From Chloroflexota bacterium (GTDB taxonomy: Bacteria; Chloroflexota; Ktedonobacteria; Ktedonobacterales; Ktedonobacteraceae): a stretch of 64,000 bases of DNA. Under the pieces are notes generated by a model, which was not told where the DNA came from, did not search any database, and saw only the letters and a list, made by a program, of their open reading frames with translations. The stretch covers positions 46,104 to 110,103 of the forward strand of contig VBHI01000325.1 of NCBI GenBank assembly GCA_005881495.1, in the 5' to 3' direction. The position numbers and the translations under genes were made by a program. This document shows positions 42,614 through 50,934 of the stretch, one piece after another. Within the stretch, counting starts at the first letter, position 1; each line of letters opens with the position of its first letter.

Positions 42614-43837
42614 ATGAAAATCCTCGTACTGAATGCTGGCTCAAGTAGCCAGAAGAGCCGCCTCTATGAACTGGGAGACGGCCTTCCCGACCAGCCCCAG
42701 ATGCCTCTCTGGGAGGCCGATGCAGACTGGTCCGAGCATCAAGGTGAAACACGCTGCAAAATCAGCACCTCTACTGGTCAGAGCCTTGAAGAGAAACTGC
42801 TCACGACTTCACGCCATGAAGTGGTCGCGTTCCTTCTCAAAACCCTCTGGAGCGGCAAAACGCAGGTCATTGCCCACGCGTCCGAGATCGCTATAGCCGG
42901 CCATCGCGTCGTGCACGGTGGACAGGAATATCGCGAGAGTACTTTGATCACACCCGCTGTGAAGGATGCTATTAAGCGCCTATCCTCGTTTGCCCCCTTG
43001 CATAATCCCCTGAACCTGGAGGGTATCGAGGCGATTGAGCGTATCTTACCGCACGTGCCGCAGGTGGCGGTCTTTGACACCGCCTTTCACCGCCACCTTC
43101 CCCTGGAAGCGATCGTCTACCCGGGACCGTATGAATGGTTCGAGCAGGGCATCTTGCGCTATGGCTTCCATGGCATCAGTCATCAATACTGCGCCCACCG
43201 TGCCGCCCAGATACTGGGGCGCGACCTGCTATACTTGCGCCTGGTAACCTGCCACATCGGCAATGGTTGCTCATTAGCCGCCATTCAAAGTGGTCACAGT
43301 ATCGATACTACCATGGGTTTTACCCCACTCGAAGGTTTGATGATGGGCAGTCGCTCCGGCTCGGTCGATCCCGGCATCTTCATTTACCTGCTGCGACAAA
43401 AAGGGTACTCCGCCGACCAGCTTGATACCATCCTTAATAAACAATCCGGCCTGCAAGGAATTTCTAGCATTTCAGGCGATATGCGGACAATTCATGCCGC
43501 CATCGAACAGGGTAATGACAGGGCGAAACTTGCCCTCGCTATCTACATCCATCGCCTGCGCTCTTGTATCGGCTCAATGATAGCGTCGCTGGGTGGGCTG
43601 GATGCCCTCGTTTTTGCCGGTGGGGTTGGTGAGAACGACGCCAGCGTACGAGCAGAAGTCTGTGAAGCCTTTGCTTTTCTCGGCCTCCACCTGGACGCAC
43701 AAAAAAATGCCCAATCCCCCGCCGACCAGGATATCGCCACTACCGATTCTGCCATACGTGCGCTCATTGTGCATACACAGGAAGACTGGTCAATTGCGCA
43801 AGAGTGTTGGGGGATTGCCAATAAACTACATGACTGA
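42614..43837 (+). CDS. ackA: Acetate kinase family protein
   Basis: Acetokinase-fold enzyme, ATP plus acetate to acetyl phosphate. Motifs: LNAGSSSQK, HRVVHGGQEYRES, FDTAFHRHLP, RYGFHGISHQY, HIGNGCSLAAI, FTPLEGLMMGSRSGSVDPG and VFAGGVGENDASVR. The residues expected for the catalytic centre (Asn, Arg, Asp, Glu) are present. The N-terminal loop is 20-30 residues longer than in E. coli AckA. No pta gene follows, and the substrate could be propionate or another acid. Start is ATG at 42614. Confidence 0.88.
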   Translation: MKILVLNAGSSSQKSRLYELGDGLPDQPQMPLWEADADWSEHQGETRCKISTSTGQSLEEKLLTTSRHEVVAFLLKTLWSGKTQVIAHASEIAIAGHRVVHGGQEYRESTLITPAVKDAIKRLSSFAPLHNPLNLEGIEAIERILPHVPQVAVFDTAFHRHLPLEAIVYPGPYEWFEQGILRYGFHGISHQYCAHRAAQILGRDLLYLRLVTCHIGNGCSLAAIQSGHSIDTTMGFTPLEGLMMGSRSGSVDPGIFIYLLRQKGYSADQLDTILNKQSGLQGISSISGDMRTIHAAIEQGNDRAKLALAIYIHRLRSCIGSMIASLGGLDALVFAGGVGENDASVRAEVCEAFAFLGLHLDAQKNAQSPADQDIATTDSAIRALIVHTQEDWSIAQECWGIANKLHD

Positions 43838-43912
43838 CTCGCACAAGCAAGGGAGAGGCAGTGAGCAGCGCTCTTCAACCTCTCCCAAATTTTCACTCGC
43901 TGTTCCCTTTGG

Positions 43913-44012
43913 TGTCACCCTGAGCGCCGCGAAGGGTCTGTCTCGCGTGGCGCACGAGCTGCTTCGCGGAGTTGACACTGAGCGGAGCGAATGTGCTCAG
44001 CATGACAGGAGG
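43913..44012. repeat. REP family 3 copy A
   Basis: About 100 bp that recur at 50763-50862 with strong identity: GTCACCCTGAGCG, then CGAAGGGTCTGTCT, GCTTCGCGGAGTTGACACTGAGC and GCTCAGCATGACAG. The ends are imperfect inverted copies (TGTCA..CTGAGC / GCTCAG.ATGACA). It lies in the 346-bp gap between ackA and the anti-sigma gene; nothing else is seen there. Confidence 0.85.
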
Positions 44013-44183
44013 GCGCTCAGCAAGACCATTCCAGTAGGACCATGCTGCCGCGTGCTCGCATCGCCCTAGCACCCTGAGGCGGAAACATGTCCATGATAAT
44101 CGCTCCTGGGGTACGCCCAACTTTTCTAGTGCTTCTCAGGGGTTTATTCAACCTCAATGGACTAGTAACAATGGCCCCTGGCA

Positions 44184-44900
44184 CTACGTTCGTCTCAATG
44201 CCCAGCGCCTCGTAACAATGACACCCACAATGCCGAGAATCAGGAGAGTAAATCCAACTCCTTGCCGCACTAGCGGCTCATTCAAGTCGATAATTGGTGG
44301 CGCAGGTGGAGCTCGATTAGATAGATGGTCATTGGGGAGCAATTTATTTGGCTCCGTCTTCGCAGCGGGCGTTCTACCAGGTGCTGGTGTATGAACAGGT
44401 GTTGCCGCATTGCCATTTGCTGTCTGATGGGGACTGAGTGTAGAGGCACTGTGAGTTGCCGACTCATTCGGCCTTGCAGCGCTTGGGACAGTCGAACTTG
44501 TCGCGGTTGTCATTCCTCCCCCGCCATGTAGTAACAAGGGCAGAACGCCTGACAGCAAGAAGATAAAGCCGATCACCGCGGCAATAACGCTCATTGCGCG
44601 CAGAGAACGCTGGACATAATTGGGCCATCTACGTCGTGAGTCTGTTTCTCTCTGGCGTACCGCTGGTTCTTGTAGATAGGTGACACCTGTCGGCAGCACG
44701 AATGAACGGGGTACTGACGGCTGTGGCATAGATCGCAGCAAAGCCACTGTCTGTCGCAGACTCGCCAATGTGCCTTGACACTGCTGGCAGCTTTCAATGT
44801 GTGCATTACATACCGCCTGCTCTGCTGGTGAGAGCTGCCTGTCCAGGAGCGCTGAGAGCTGTTCAGTTGTCAGATGCCGATCTCTATCTGTATTGACCAC
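44184..44900 (-). CDS. Anti-sigma factor with zf-HC2 domain
   Basis: The zinc-finger start HLTTEQLSALLDRQLSPAEQAVCNAHIESCQQC gives the His-x3-Cys-x2-Cys pattern of ZAS anti-sigma proteins. Two hydrophobic helices follow, at about 112-134 and near the C-terminus (LLILGIVGVIVTRRW). Between them is a Thr/Pro-rich stretch. It lies 20 bp downstream of an ECF sigma gene, its likely partner. 238 residues. Confidence 0.9.
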   Translation of the reverse strand: MVNTDRDRHLTTEQLSALLDRQLSPAEQAVCNAHIESCQQCQGTLASLRQTVALLRSMPQPSVPRSFVLPTGVTYLQEPAVRQRETDSRRRWPNYVQRSLRAMSVIAAVIGFIFLLSGVLPLLLHGGGGMTTATSSTVPSAARPNESATHSASTLSPHQTANGNAATPVHTPAPGRTPAAKTEPNKLLPNDHLSNRAPPAPPIIDLNEPLVRQGVGFTLLILGIVGVIVTRRWALRRT

Positions 44901-44920
44901 GCCGGTACTCCATGTAGGTT

Positions 44921-45559
44921 TTACTCTTTATTAGTAGGTAGACGATAATTGCGCGGCAAAAGTTCCCTGTACTGTTCCAGGTAGTGGCGCAGCCGCGCTC
45001 GCCCGCGCGCGATGCGTGATCGCACTGTTCCCATGTTGGACTGGGTTGTAATCGAAATTTCTTCATATGATAGCCCCTCGATATCGCATAAAACCACGGC
45101 CACGCGTTGATCAAGGGGTAGTACCTGCAGACCACGTTGAATCAATTCCTGCAATTCCTGACTGAGTACATATTCCTCGGGGTTTGCTTCTTGCCCGCTC
45201 TCCACCAGGGCGCTTAAATCGCTGGCGGCATGAGGTTCTTCTTCATCAGTGAGCATATCTAGCGATTCTACGACATGTCGCTGAGTGCGACGCCAGTGAT
45301 CACAGGCCAAATTTGAGGCAATACGCAGGAGCCAGGCGCGAAATGAGGAGCCACCGCGGAAGGATTGGATAGCACGAAAGGCCGCGATGAATGTGTCCTG
45401 TGTGACATCGGCGGCAATTTCGGCGTTCCCGATCATGCGGTAAACAACGCCATAGGTTGTTTGCTGGTAGTGCAGGATCAATTCATTGAATGCGTTGACA
45501 TCTCCACGCTGGCTGCGGGCGATGAGTTGTTCCTCATCGTCTCGCATCTGCTTTGCCAT
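44921..45559 (-). CDS. ECF RNA polymerase sigma factor
   Basis: 212 residues. Region 2 is AFNELILHYQQTTYGVVYRMIGNAEIAADVTQDTFIAAFRAI and region 4 LPLDQRVAVVLCDIEGLSYEEISITTQSNMGTVRSRIARGRARLR. Both are canonical sigmaE-type. The linker between them is long (TDEEEPHAASDLSALVESGQEANPEE). A zf-HC2 anti-sigma gene follows, forming a regulatory pair likely responding at the envelope. Confidence 0.95.
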   Translation of the reverse strand: MAKQMRDDEEQLIARSQRGDVNAFNELILHYQQTTYGVVYRMIGNAEIAADVTQDTFIAAFRAIQSFRGGSSFRAWLLRIASNLACDHWRRTQRHVVESLDMLTDEEEPHAASDLSALVESGQEANPEEYVLSQELQELIQRGLQVLPLDQRVAVVLCDIEGLSYEEISITTQSNMGTVRSRIARGRARLRHYLEQYRELLPRNYRLPTNKE

Positions 45560-45644
45560 TGTAGCGCCTCACTTTTGTCTTTTTTGTTTGCGCTAGTGTA
45601 ACATATTTTCATGTTGGAGACTATGCTTTTGTTCGCACCTCGCG

Positions 45645-45674
45645 TTGACAACACCAAATATACGAGATTATAAT
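45645..45674 (+). promoter_or_regulatory. Consensus sigma-70 promoter upstream of citrate synthase
   Basis: TTGACA (45645-45650), an 18-nt spacer and TATAAT (45669-45674), both hexamers perfect, about 130 nt upstream of the citrate synthase start. Confidence 0.75.
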
Positions 45675-45807
45675 TACTTTACACAAGCTAAATAGTTTGT
45701 TGTATTGAAAGTTCACTGCTTCATCGTGCAAGCAGCAGATGCTCGCCTACCGGGTACCAGTTGCATTCACGGAACCGAAGCCCGCTCCCCGCTGGAGGAA
45801 GCTCAAT

Positions 45808-46929
45808 ATGTCCACAACAGATGGCCTTGAAGATATCGTCGCAACCCAATCACGAATTTGTGACCTCGATGGCAAACTTGGGAAACTTACCTACTTTGGT
45901 GTCGATATCCATGACCTCGCGCGTTACTCTACCTTCGAAGAGACCGCCTATCTGCTCTGGCACGGCGTCTTGCCAACCAGAACCCAACTTGAAGAAGTGA
46001 GCGCTTTATTGCAGGCCAATCGCGAACTGCCTGGCCGCGTGATCGAGATAATGCACCTTCTGCCCAGAACGACTCCTGCAATGGACGTATTACGCACCAT
46101 CGTTTCTACTCTTTCTTCCTTTGATCCCAATCCTGATGATAAGTCTGCCGAGGCAAATTATCGCCGCGCCATACGGCTCACCGCCGTTCTAGGGACGATT
46201 GTGACCACCTGGGAACACATCCGCAATGGCAGAAAGCCAGTCGCCCCTTTGCGCGATCACAACACTGCAACCAACTTTCTTTATATGCTCAAGGGTGAAA
46301 TGCCCGATGAATACACTGCACACGTCTTTGACGTGGCTCTGGTCCTGCACGCTGATCATGAGTTGAACGCATCTACTTTTGCTGCTCGCGTAACGGCTGG
46401 CACTCTTGCTGACATGTATGCCTCTATCACCTCGGCCATCGGCGCCCTTTCTGGCCCGCTGCACGGTGGTGCCAACGAACAGGTAATGCGCATGCTCCTG
46501 CGCATTGGCGAGGTGAGTAATGCCGAACCATATATTCGCGATGCGGTCGAGCGCAAAGAGCGTATCATGGGCTTTGGGCACCGCGTGTACAAAACGGAAG
46601 ACCCGCGCGCTACCCATTTACGGGAGATGTCCAAAGATATGGGGATACGCAACGGTGATAGCCGCTGGTACGAGATGTCGCGTATCATTGAGGACTATAT
46701 CAAAGAACATAAGGGCCTTTATTGCAATGTCGATTTCTATTCCGCCTCCGTTTACTACATGATGGGTATTCCCATCGACCTGGATACGCCCGTTTTTGCT
46801 CGTAGCCGCATTGCTGGCTATACGGCCCACGTCCTCGAGCAGTACTCTAATAACCGCCTGATTCGCCCCCGCGCCGAGTACGTCGGCCCAAAGGTGACTC
46901 AATACATACCCATTGAACAACGGGGATAG
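45808..46929 (+). CDS. Citrate synthase
   Basis: Condenses acetyl-CoA and oxaloacetate at the entry to the TCA cycle. Motifs are ELNASTF after LHADH (catalytic His), SGPLHGGANEQV (His), GHRVYKTEDPRA and YCNVDFYSASVY (Asp). The ATG at 45808 with GGAGG about 13 nt upstream is preferred to 45739, which would add 23 residues of weak quality. 373 residues match the short bacterial type (CitZ-like). A perfect promoter lies upstream. Confidence 0.94.
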   Translation: MSTTDGLEDIVATQSRICDLDGKLGKLTYFGVDIHDLARYSTFEETAYLLWHGVLPTRTQLEEVSALLQANRELPGRVIEIMHLLPRTTPAMDVLRTIVSTLSSFDPNPDDKSAEANYRRAIRLTAVLGTIVTTWEHIRNGRKPVAPLRDHNTATNFLYMLKGEMPDEYTAHVFDVALVLHADHELNASTFAARVTAGTLADMYASITSAIGALSGPLHGGANEQVMRMLLRIGEVSNAEPYIRDAVERKERIMGFGHRVYKTEDPRATHLREMSKDMGIRNGDSRWYEMSRIIEDYIKEHKGLYCNVDFYSASVYYMMGIPIDLDTPVFARSRIAGYTAHVLEQYSNNRLIRPRAEYVGPKVTQYIPIEQRG

Positions 46930-46954
46930 CACGACATCAACCATCGCGCCAAGG

Positions 46955-47375
46955 AGTTCCCTGCCTTCTAGACATGGGGAGGAATGGGCGCTGTACAGGG
47001 ACATCTGTTCATGCTATACTCCAGGTGCGCTAAGGCACCCTGTTGTTCGTCCAGCCATGGTTGGCGAACGTCCGCAAGGACACAGGGAGAGACGGCTCGC
47101 GGAATGCCCGCCCAAGCTGCCAATTGGGTTCCTGATGAGTGGAACAGAGCGGTTCCCACGGCCAGGGGAAAACAACGTAGGCATCGGGTAACGCTCCTTT
47201 CTCGCAAAGGGTTCGGCCCTGGTGGGGAAGGACAGGCATCTTGTCGGAAGGCCCAGTGGAGTCTTTGGACTCCCGTGATGTGTCGTGCGATGAAGCCAAA
47301 GCAGTATCTCCGGGTAGCTGAGTTGCGGTGGAGTACAGACACAAGCCCCTGACTGGAAGTCATGGGGTATCTGAC
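46955..47375 (+). mobile_element. IS200/IS605-like structured non-coding element, possible omega-RNA relic
   Basis: The stretch after citrate synthase has no supported gene. Near 46958-46982 CCCTGCCT-TCT-AGACATGGGG and at 47345-47366 CCCCTGACT-GGA-AGTCATGGGG form hairpins with a bulged T before GGGG. Such imperfect end hairpins are typical of IS200/IS605 ends, where TnpA reads an unpaired base. Between them lie compact stems, for example GGTGC-GCTAAG-GCACC, GTCC-GCAA-GGAC and GTTCG...CGAAC. IS605 elements make guide-like RNAs for TnpB/IscB, and Ktedonobacter is known for many IscB loci. No tnpA, tnpB or iscB is present, so this could be an RNA-only remnant or a non-autonomous element. Confidence 0.4.
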
Positions 47376-47400
47376 ATGCTATTTCCCTGTCATGTATTGC

Positions 47401-47427
47401 CTTTGGTGTTCTACCTGAACACCAAAG
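47401..47427. other. Perfect 11-bp hairpin
   Basis: CTTTGGTGTTC pairs with GAACACCAAAG around TACCT. No T-run follows on either strand. It lies between the IS605-like element and the small ORF at 47464-47601. Confidence 0.6.
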
Positions 47428-47463
47428 GCGCGGCTACGGGCGACAGGTCTTAGCCTAGACCAT

Positions 47464-47601
47464 TCAAGAAATACTGGCCGAGGGCCAAAGCATACCGGGA
47501 AGGTTGAAGGCCGCCTCCACCTCTTTGAAACCAGGAGCGACGAACGGCTGCCCTTCTTGCTGCTCTAGGTCAGGTGGTTGATTGTGTTCAAGGGACTTCA
47601 T
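47464..47601 (-). CDS. Small ORF, 45 residues, candidate peptide precursor
   Basis: Minus-strand ATG at 47601 has AAAGGAG 6 nt upstream, an excellent ribosome site. The product is acidic at the N-terminus (MKSLEHNQPPDLEQQEG), then QPFVAPGFKEVEAAF, and ends NLPGMLWPSASIS. An acidic leader plus a short hydrophobic, Ser/Trp/Pro-containing tail is the shape of some ribosomal-peptide precursors, but no maturation enzyme is nearby. It could instead be a regulatory leader peptide. Three hairpins lie upstream in the same transcript direction. Confidence 0.5.
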   Translation of the reverse strand: MKSLEHNQPPDLEQQEGQPFVAPGFKEVEAAFNLPGMLWPSASIS

Positions 47602-47619
47602 GGTGTGCTCCTTTGCTCG

Positions 47620-47735
47620 GTGCTACGCCGACCTCTCTCGTGAAGTCGGCACGCACTGCTCCGGAGGTGAGTGAAGGGGATGCCTTCACTCGCCGACTCA
47701 TGGAGGAAAGGCTCCTTTCTCAGGAGCCTTCCTCC
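47620..47735 (-). promoter_or_regulatory. Three-hairpin leader upstream of the 45-residue ORF
   Basis: Arms pair at 47620-47632 with 47645-47652 (GTGC..GCCGAC / GTCGGCAC), at 47669-47677 with 47683-47691 (GAGTGAAGG / CCTTCACTC) and at 47702-47715 with 47723-47735 (GGAGGAAAGGCTCC / GGAGCCTTCCTCC, one bulge). All are consecutive and end 19 nt before the ORF start. They look like an attenuator or other structured RNA; no known riboswitch consensus is recognised. Confidence 0.45.
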
Positions 47736-47799
47736 CTGTCACGCTGCGCGGCATTAGTCTCGCTGAAACAGCACCGCCAAGAGGATGGCGGGAAGCGCT

Positions 47800-48534
47800 C
47801 TACAGGCCGATATTCAGCGTCACCAGGAACCGCCGCTTAAACAGCACCGTCATGAGGATGGCGGGTACCGGGATCATGAAGACCCACACCACCCAGAGGA
47901 ACGAGAACTGGGGCCAGAACATCATGACCGGCGTCAGGATGACCACGAAGAGCCAGTTGGTCAGCAACAGCCAACGAATCCAGTTCTCCAATCTCGACCC
48001 GCCGAACGCGGGGGCCGCGAATGCCGCCGCCAGGCTCAAGAACCAATAGCCGAACACATCGACCGCATACAGAAACGTGCCAACCCCGAACACCAGGACC
48101 CCCAGGTTACCTACATTGCCGCTGAGCTGGTGCGGAATCACCAGCGTGAGTTCGACAAAGTAGACGGTGCCACAGAGCGCGGCGTAGACCGCTCCCAGGG
48201 GGACAGCAATGCTGCTCCAGATCCTGCGCTCAACCGGCGTGCGGTGCTGGACACACACCAGCAAGACGACGAAGACCGGGGCCAGGAACAGGGAGGGAAC
48301 CATCTGCGCGTCCAGGCCCCACGGCTGGGGGAGCAAGCCGAGGATGTTAGAAGTGAATGACGCTAGCGCCCACGCCATCCCCAGCACAGCCGTGAGGAGA
48401 GCCGACCAGAAGCCGATGTGACTGACTAAGTGTGTGCGATAAACCTCCATCCTCCCAATGGACCGCTCCTCCGTGAACGTCCTCTGATTAGATGAGGGAG
48501 GCGGAAGGCGTGATGGAGAGACATGTGTAGACAT
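47800..48534 (-). CDS. Hypothetical six-helix membrane protein
   Basis: 244 residues: a Ser/Pro-rich N-terminal 35 residues, then about six hydrophobic helices (HIGFWSALLTAVLGMAWAL, MVPSLFLAPVFVVLLVCV, and so on). AGGAGG precedes the ATG at 48534. The family is not recognised by me. The C-terminal coding bases (PAILMTVLFKRR) are partly duplicated downstream at 47765-47795, where they would encode PAILLAVLFQRD in another frame. Confidence 0.75.
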   Translation of the reverse strand: MSTHVSPSRLPPPSSNQRTFTEERSIGRMEVYRTHLVSHIGFWSALLTAVLGMAWALASFTSNILGLLPQPWGLDAQMVPSLFLAPVFVVLLVCVQHRTPVERRIWSSIAVPLGAVYAALCGTVYFVELTLVIPHQLSGNVGNLGVLVFGVGTFLYAVDVFGYWFLSLAAAFAAPAFGGSRLENWIRWLLLTNWLFVVILTPVMMFWPQFSFLWVVWVFMIPVPAILMTVLFKRRFLVTLNIGL

Positions 48535-48742
48535 AAAGAGCCTCCTGTCGTTGTGCTTTCTTCCTCTTCAGCTTGAGCGTGCGGTGCGAGAGAAGAAAAC
48601 GCCAAGAACAAGTGCACCTCTCGCCTGCTGCTTCGCACATCTTTCCATCATGGAGTGTAGCGCATTGACTTCACAAATCGGTCACATTGAGACCTTCACC
48701 GGCACATATCCGTCACAATTTCCCCCGGTCCTGCCAATAAAT

Positions 48743-50659
48743 TCACAACAACTTCCTGATATCCTTCTGAATCTCTCCATAGCTCTGATATCGTTCCCGG
48801 TTGTCTTCCATCAAAGCGCGGCTCAGTATGGTCTCGAGCGCGAAAGAAATGTTTGGGTTCAGCATCCGCACTGGAGGGAACGCGGGATAGTGCGGCGGGG
48901 CGTAGTTTGTCAGCGCGTAGTGCATACACGCGGCCAGTGAATAGATACATGTGCGCTGGTCGAAGTGCTTATCCTGTACGGGTAAATAGGGCGAGATCGC
49001 CAGTTTCCGCGTCGTACGATGTGGGCTTCTTTTTTGCTCTGCTTCACGCGACGAGGGCGGGGCAGAAACCTGGAAGCCCGTCAATATGGGCCGTCCCCGC
49101 GTCCTCTCGATAATAATGTTGCTGGGAGAGATATCGTAGTGGCGCAAAGGTGGCCGTTGTTGCTCCAGGGCCATCAACGCATTCAGCAGCGAATTCATAT
49201 AGCCTATCACTTCGCGCTCTGGTAGCGGCCTGAGCAATTTTTGCATATGTTCTTCCAGGCTTTCCCCATCAACATAGTTCAGCACGAGATAGTAATGCTT
49301 TCCCTCGACAAAGCGATCAAGTACGCGTGGCAATAATGGGTGGCTTAGGCGCGTCAGAGGCTCGGTGGCCTTCTCGTAGTAGACCAGTTCCTTGGCACGT
49401 CGGGCTAACGGCAGGTCGGTGCACTCCCAGCGTTTCAATACAACCTGCGTATCGTTGGCCTGCGTGTCGAAGGCCACAGCAACCGTCAGCTTCGTCTCTT
49501 CGTTGCTCTTCAATACTCGCTTGATAACATAACGTCCCAGCCATACGCTGACCCCCGATAGCGGGCTATAGAGCACGCCGCTAGGTGGTATGATCAATCG
49601 GCCACAGTGAGGGCAACAGCGTTGTCCAAAACGCACAGAGGTATCACAGTAGGGGCAGTGCCGGTTATCTCGCTCAGCGCCACAGGCGCTGCAGCGCTGT
49701 GCGCCAGTACGATTCTGGTGCTTACAGAGCTGGCAGACATAACGCTGTTGGGCTGTCTGTACTGCCTCGCTGTATTTTTGCGCGAATTCCAGGATGTTGG
49801 AGTAACGCTGGCGATAATCCTTTGCCAGTGCCCGTAGTATCACCGCCGCTACTTCAACCGGAATGCGCCTGTTCCACTGCTGTGGAGAGGCCGGTTGCTC
49901 GTTGAAATGTGCGTTCCACATCTCCTCGATGCGTGTATACTTAAAAGGGGTACGCCCGCTGAGCAGTTCGTAGCAGCAAATGGCCAGTGCATATTGGTCC
50001 GAATCACGGCGCGGGTTGCCTCGCCATTGTTCAGGAGGCATATAGGCCGCTGTCCCGGTCGCTTCACCCAGAGAGGCGTGCGTCTGCATCCCAAGGTAGA
50101 AGGTCGTACCAAAATCCGAGAGCAGGAGTTGTCCGTTGCGTCCAATCAGCAGGTTGCCCGGCTTAACATCCTGGTGAATCAACCCGTTTTGATGCACAAA
50201 GCTCAGCGCCTCCGCTGCCTGCCGCATATAGGGGACCAGCTCCTCTGCAAAGGCGACTCGTCTACTGCCGTCGGCCCTGCGAAAGAGATCATAGATAGTC
50301 TGGGGCGCGTATTCCATCACCAGATAGGGGCGTTCGTCTTCTAACTTCCCGAAATTATAGACCGGCAAAATATTGGGGCGTTGCAGGTCGGCTATGCGCC
50401 GCGCCTCGTCAAAAAAGCTTCCCAGCGCCTTCTCATTGAACTGGTCAAGGCGCAGTACCTTGAGCGCCATGATACGGCTGAGCGGTGCCGGTTCGCGTAC
50501 CTTGTACACATGGCCATAGCTGCCCGCACCAATGAAAGAGACGACTTCGTAGCCGCCAATATGCGCTCCCTGTACGAGAAAATCACAGCGAGAGCAGGCG
50601 ACTGCTTTGGCGAGGTTCTCATGCCCTCCACCTGGACGTGTATTCAAACAACGGGCCAA
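48743..50659 (-). CDS. Kinase, double zinc ribbon and degenerate second kinase domain
   Basis: An N-terminal zinc-knuckle-like stretch (CLNTRPGGGHENLAKAVACSRC) is followed by a Hanks kinase domain (about 33-300: GAGSYGHVYKV, ALKVL, HQDVKPGNLLI, SDFGT). A double zinc ribbon (CQLCKHQN...CSACG, CPYCDTSV...CCPHCG) lies at about 315-360. A second kinase-like domain (about 375-638) has HYDISPSNII and TGFQ where HRD and DFG are expected. HQD in place of HRD in the first domain keeps the catalytic Asp. TTG start at 50659 with GAGGTAG upstream. 638 residues, no membrane helix. Confidence 0.88.
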   Translation of the reverse strand: MARCLNTRPGGGHENLAKAVACSRCDFLVQGAHIGGYEVVSFIGAGSYGHVYKVREPAPLSRIMALKVLRLDQFNEKALGSFFDEARRIADLQRPNILPVYNFGKLEDERPYLVMEYAPQTIYDLFRRADGSRRVAFAEELVPYMRQAAEALSFVHQNGLIHQDVKPGNLLIGRNGQLLLSDFGTTFYLGMQTHASLGEATGTAAYMPPEQWRGNPRRDSDQYALAICCYELLSGRTPFKYTRIEEMWNAHFNEQPASPQQWNRRIPVEVAAVILRALAKDYRQRYSNILEFAQKYSEAVQTAQQRYVCQLCKHQNRTGAQRCSACGAERDNRHCPYCDTSVRFGQRCCPHCGRLIIPPSGVLYSPLSGVSVWLGRYVIKRVLKSNEETKLTVAVAFDTQANDTQVVLKRWECTDLPLARRAKELVYYEKATEPLTRLSHPLLPRVLDRFVEGKHYYLVLNYVDGESLEEHMQKLLRPLPEREVIGYMNSLLNALMALEQQRPPLRHYDISPSNIIIERTRGRPILTGFQVSAPPSSREAEQKRSPHRTTRKLAISPYLPVQDKHFDQRTCIYSLAACMHYALTNYAPPHYPAFPPVRMLNPNISFALETILSRALMEDNRERYQSYGEIQKDIRKLL

Positions 50660-50689
50660 CTATTCTACCTCTATAACAAATCTTAGGAA

Positions 50690-50762
50690 TCCGATTATGA
50701 CTTTTCACAAAATCCTCTGGCCAACCGTAGGTGTTTGGATTACCCACATCGTCGGGTGGCCC
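50690..50762. repeat. REP family 1 left arm
   Basis: GATTATGACTTTTCACAAAAT, then CTGGCCAACCGTAGG and GGATTACCCAC. The same order occurs at 27-80 and in part at 4530-4570. Together with the family 3 copy it fills the 369-bp gap 50660-51028, where no gene is supported. Confidence 0.75.
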
Positions 50763-50862
50763 CTTCTTGTCACCCTGAGCGTAGCGAAGGGTCTGTCTGG
50801 GTGGGCCTCGAGATGCTTCGCGGAGTTGACACTGAGCATAGCGAATGTGCTCAGCATGACAG
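50763..50862. repeat. REP family 3 copy B
   Basis: Same order as copy A at 43913-44012, with GTCACCCTGAGCGTAGCGAAGG at the start and GCTCAGCATGACAG at the end. It is inserted between the left arm and core of a family 1 element. Confidence 0.85.
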
Positions 50863-50934
50863 TGCCGTCCTCCTGCCGCGCCATCCCAGCCACTCCTCAC
50901 CACCCCACCACAGCATTTGATGGGCTTTTCTTAG

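Noticed and set aside
47126..47150. Hammerhead ribozyme core (CTGATGAG)
   Set aside because: The GAAA box and the paired stem II that must follow are missing, so this is chance.
47620..47735. T-box or other known riboswitch upstream of the small ORF
   Set aside because: No TGGNACCGCG-type antiterminator sequence or other recognised riboswitch core is seen; kept only as an unnamed structured leader.
47574..48421. Plus-strand ORFs opposite the six-helix membrane gene
   Set aside because: Low-complexity antisense of a better-supported minus-strand gene with its own ribosome site.
48551..48940. 129-residue plus-strand ORF
   Set aside because: It overlaps the 3' end of the kinase gene on the opposite strand and has no domain or ribosome site.
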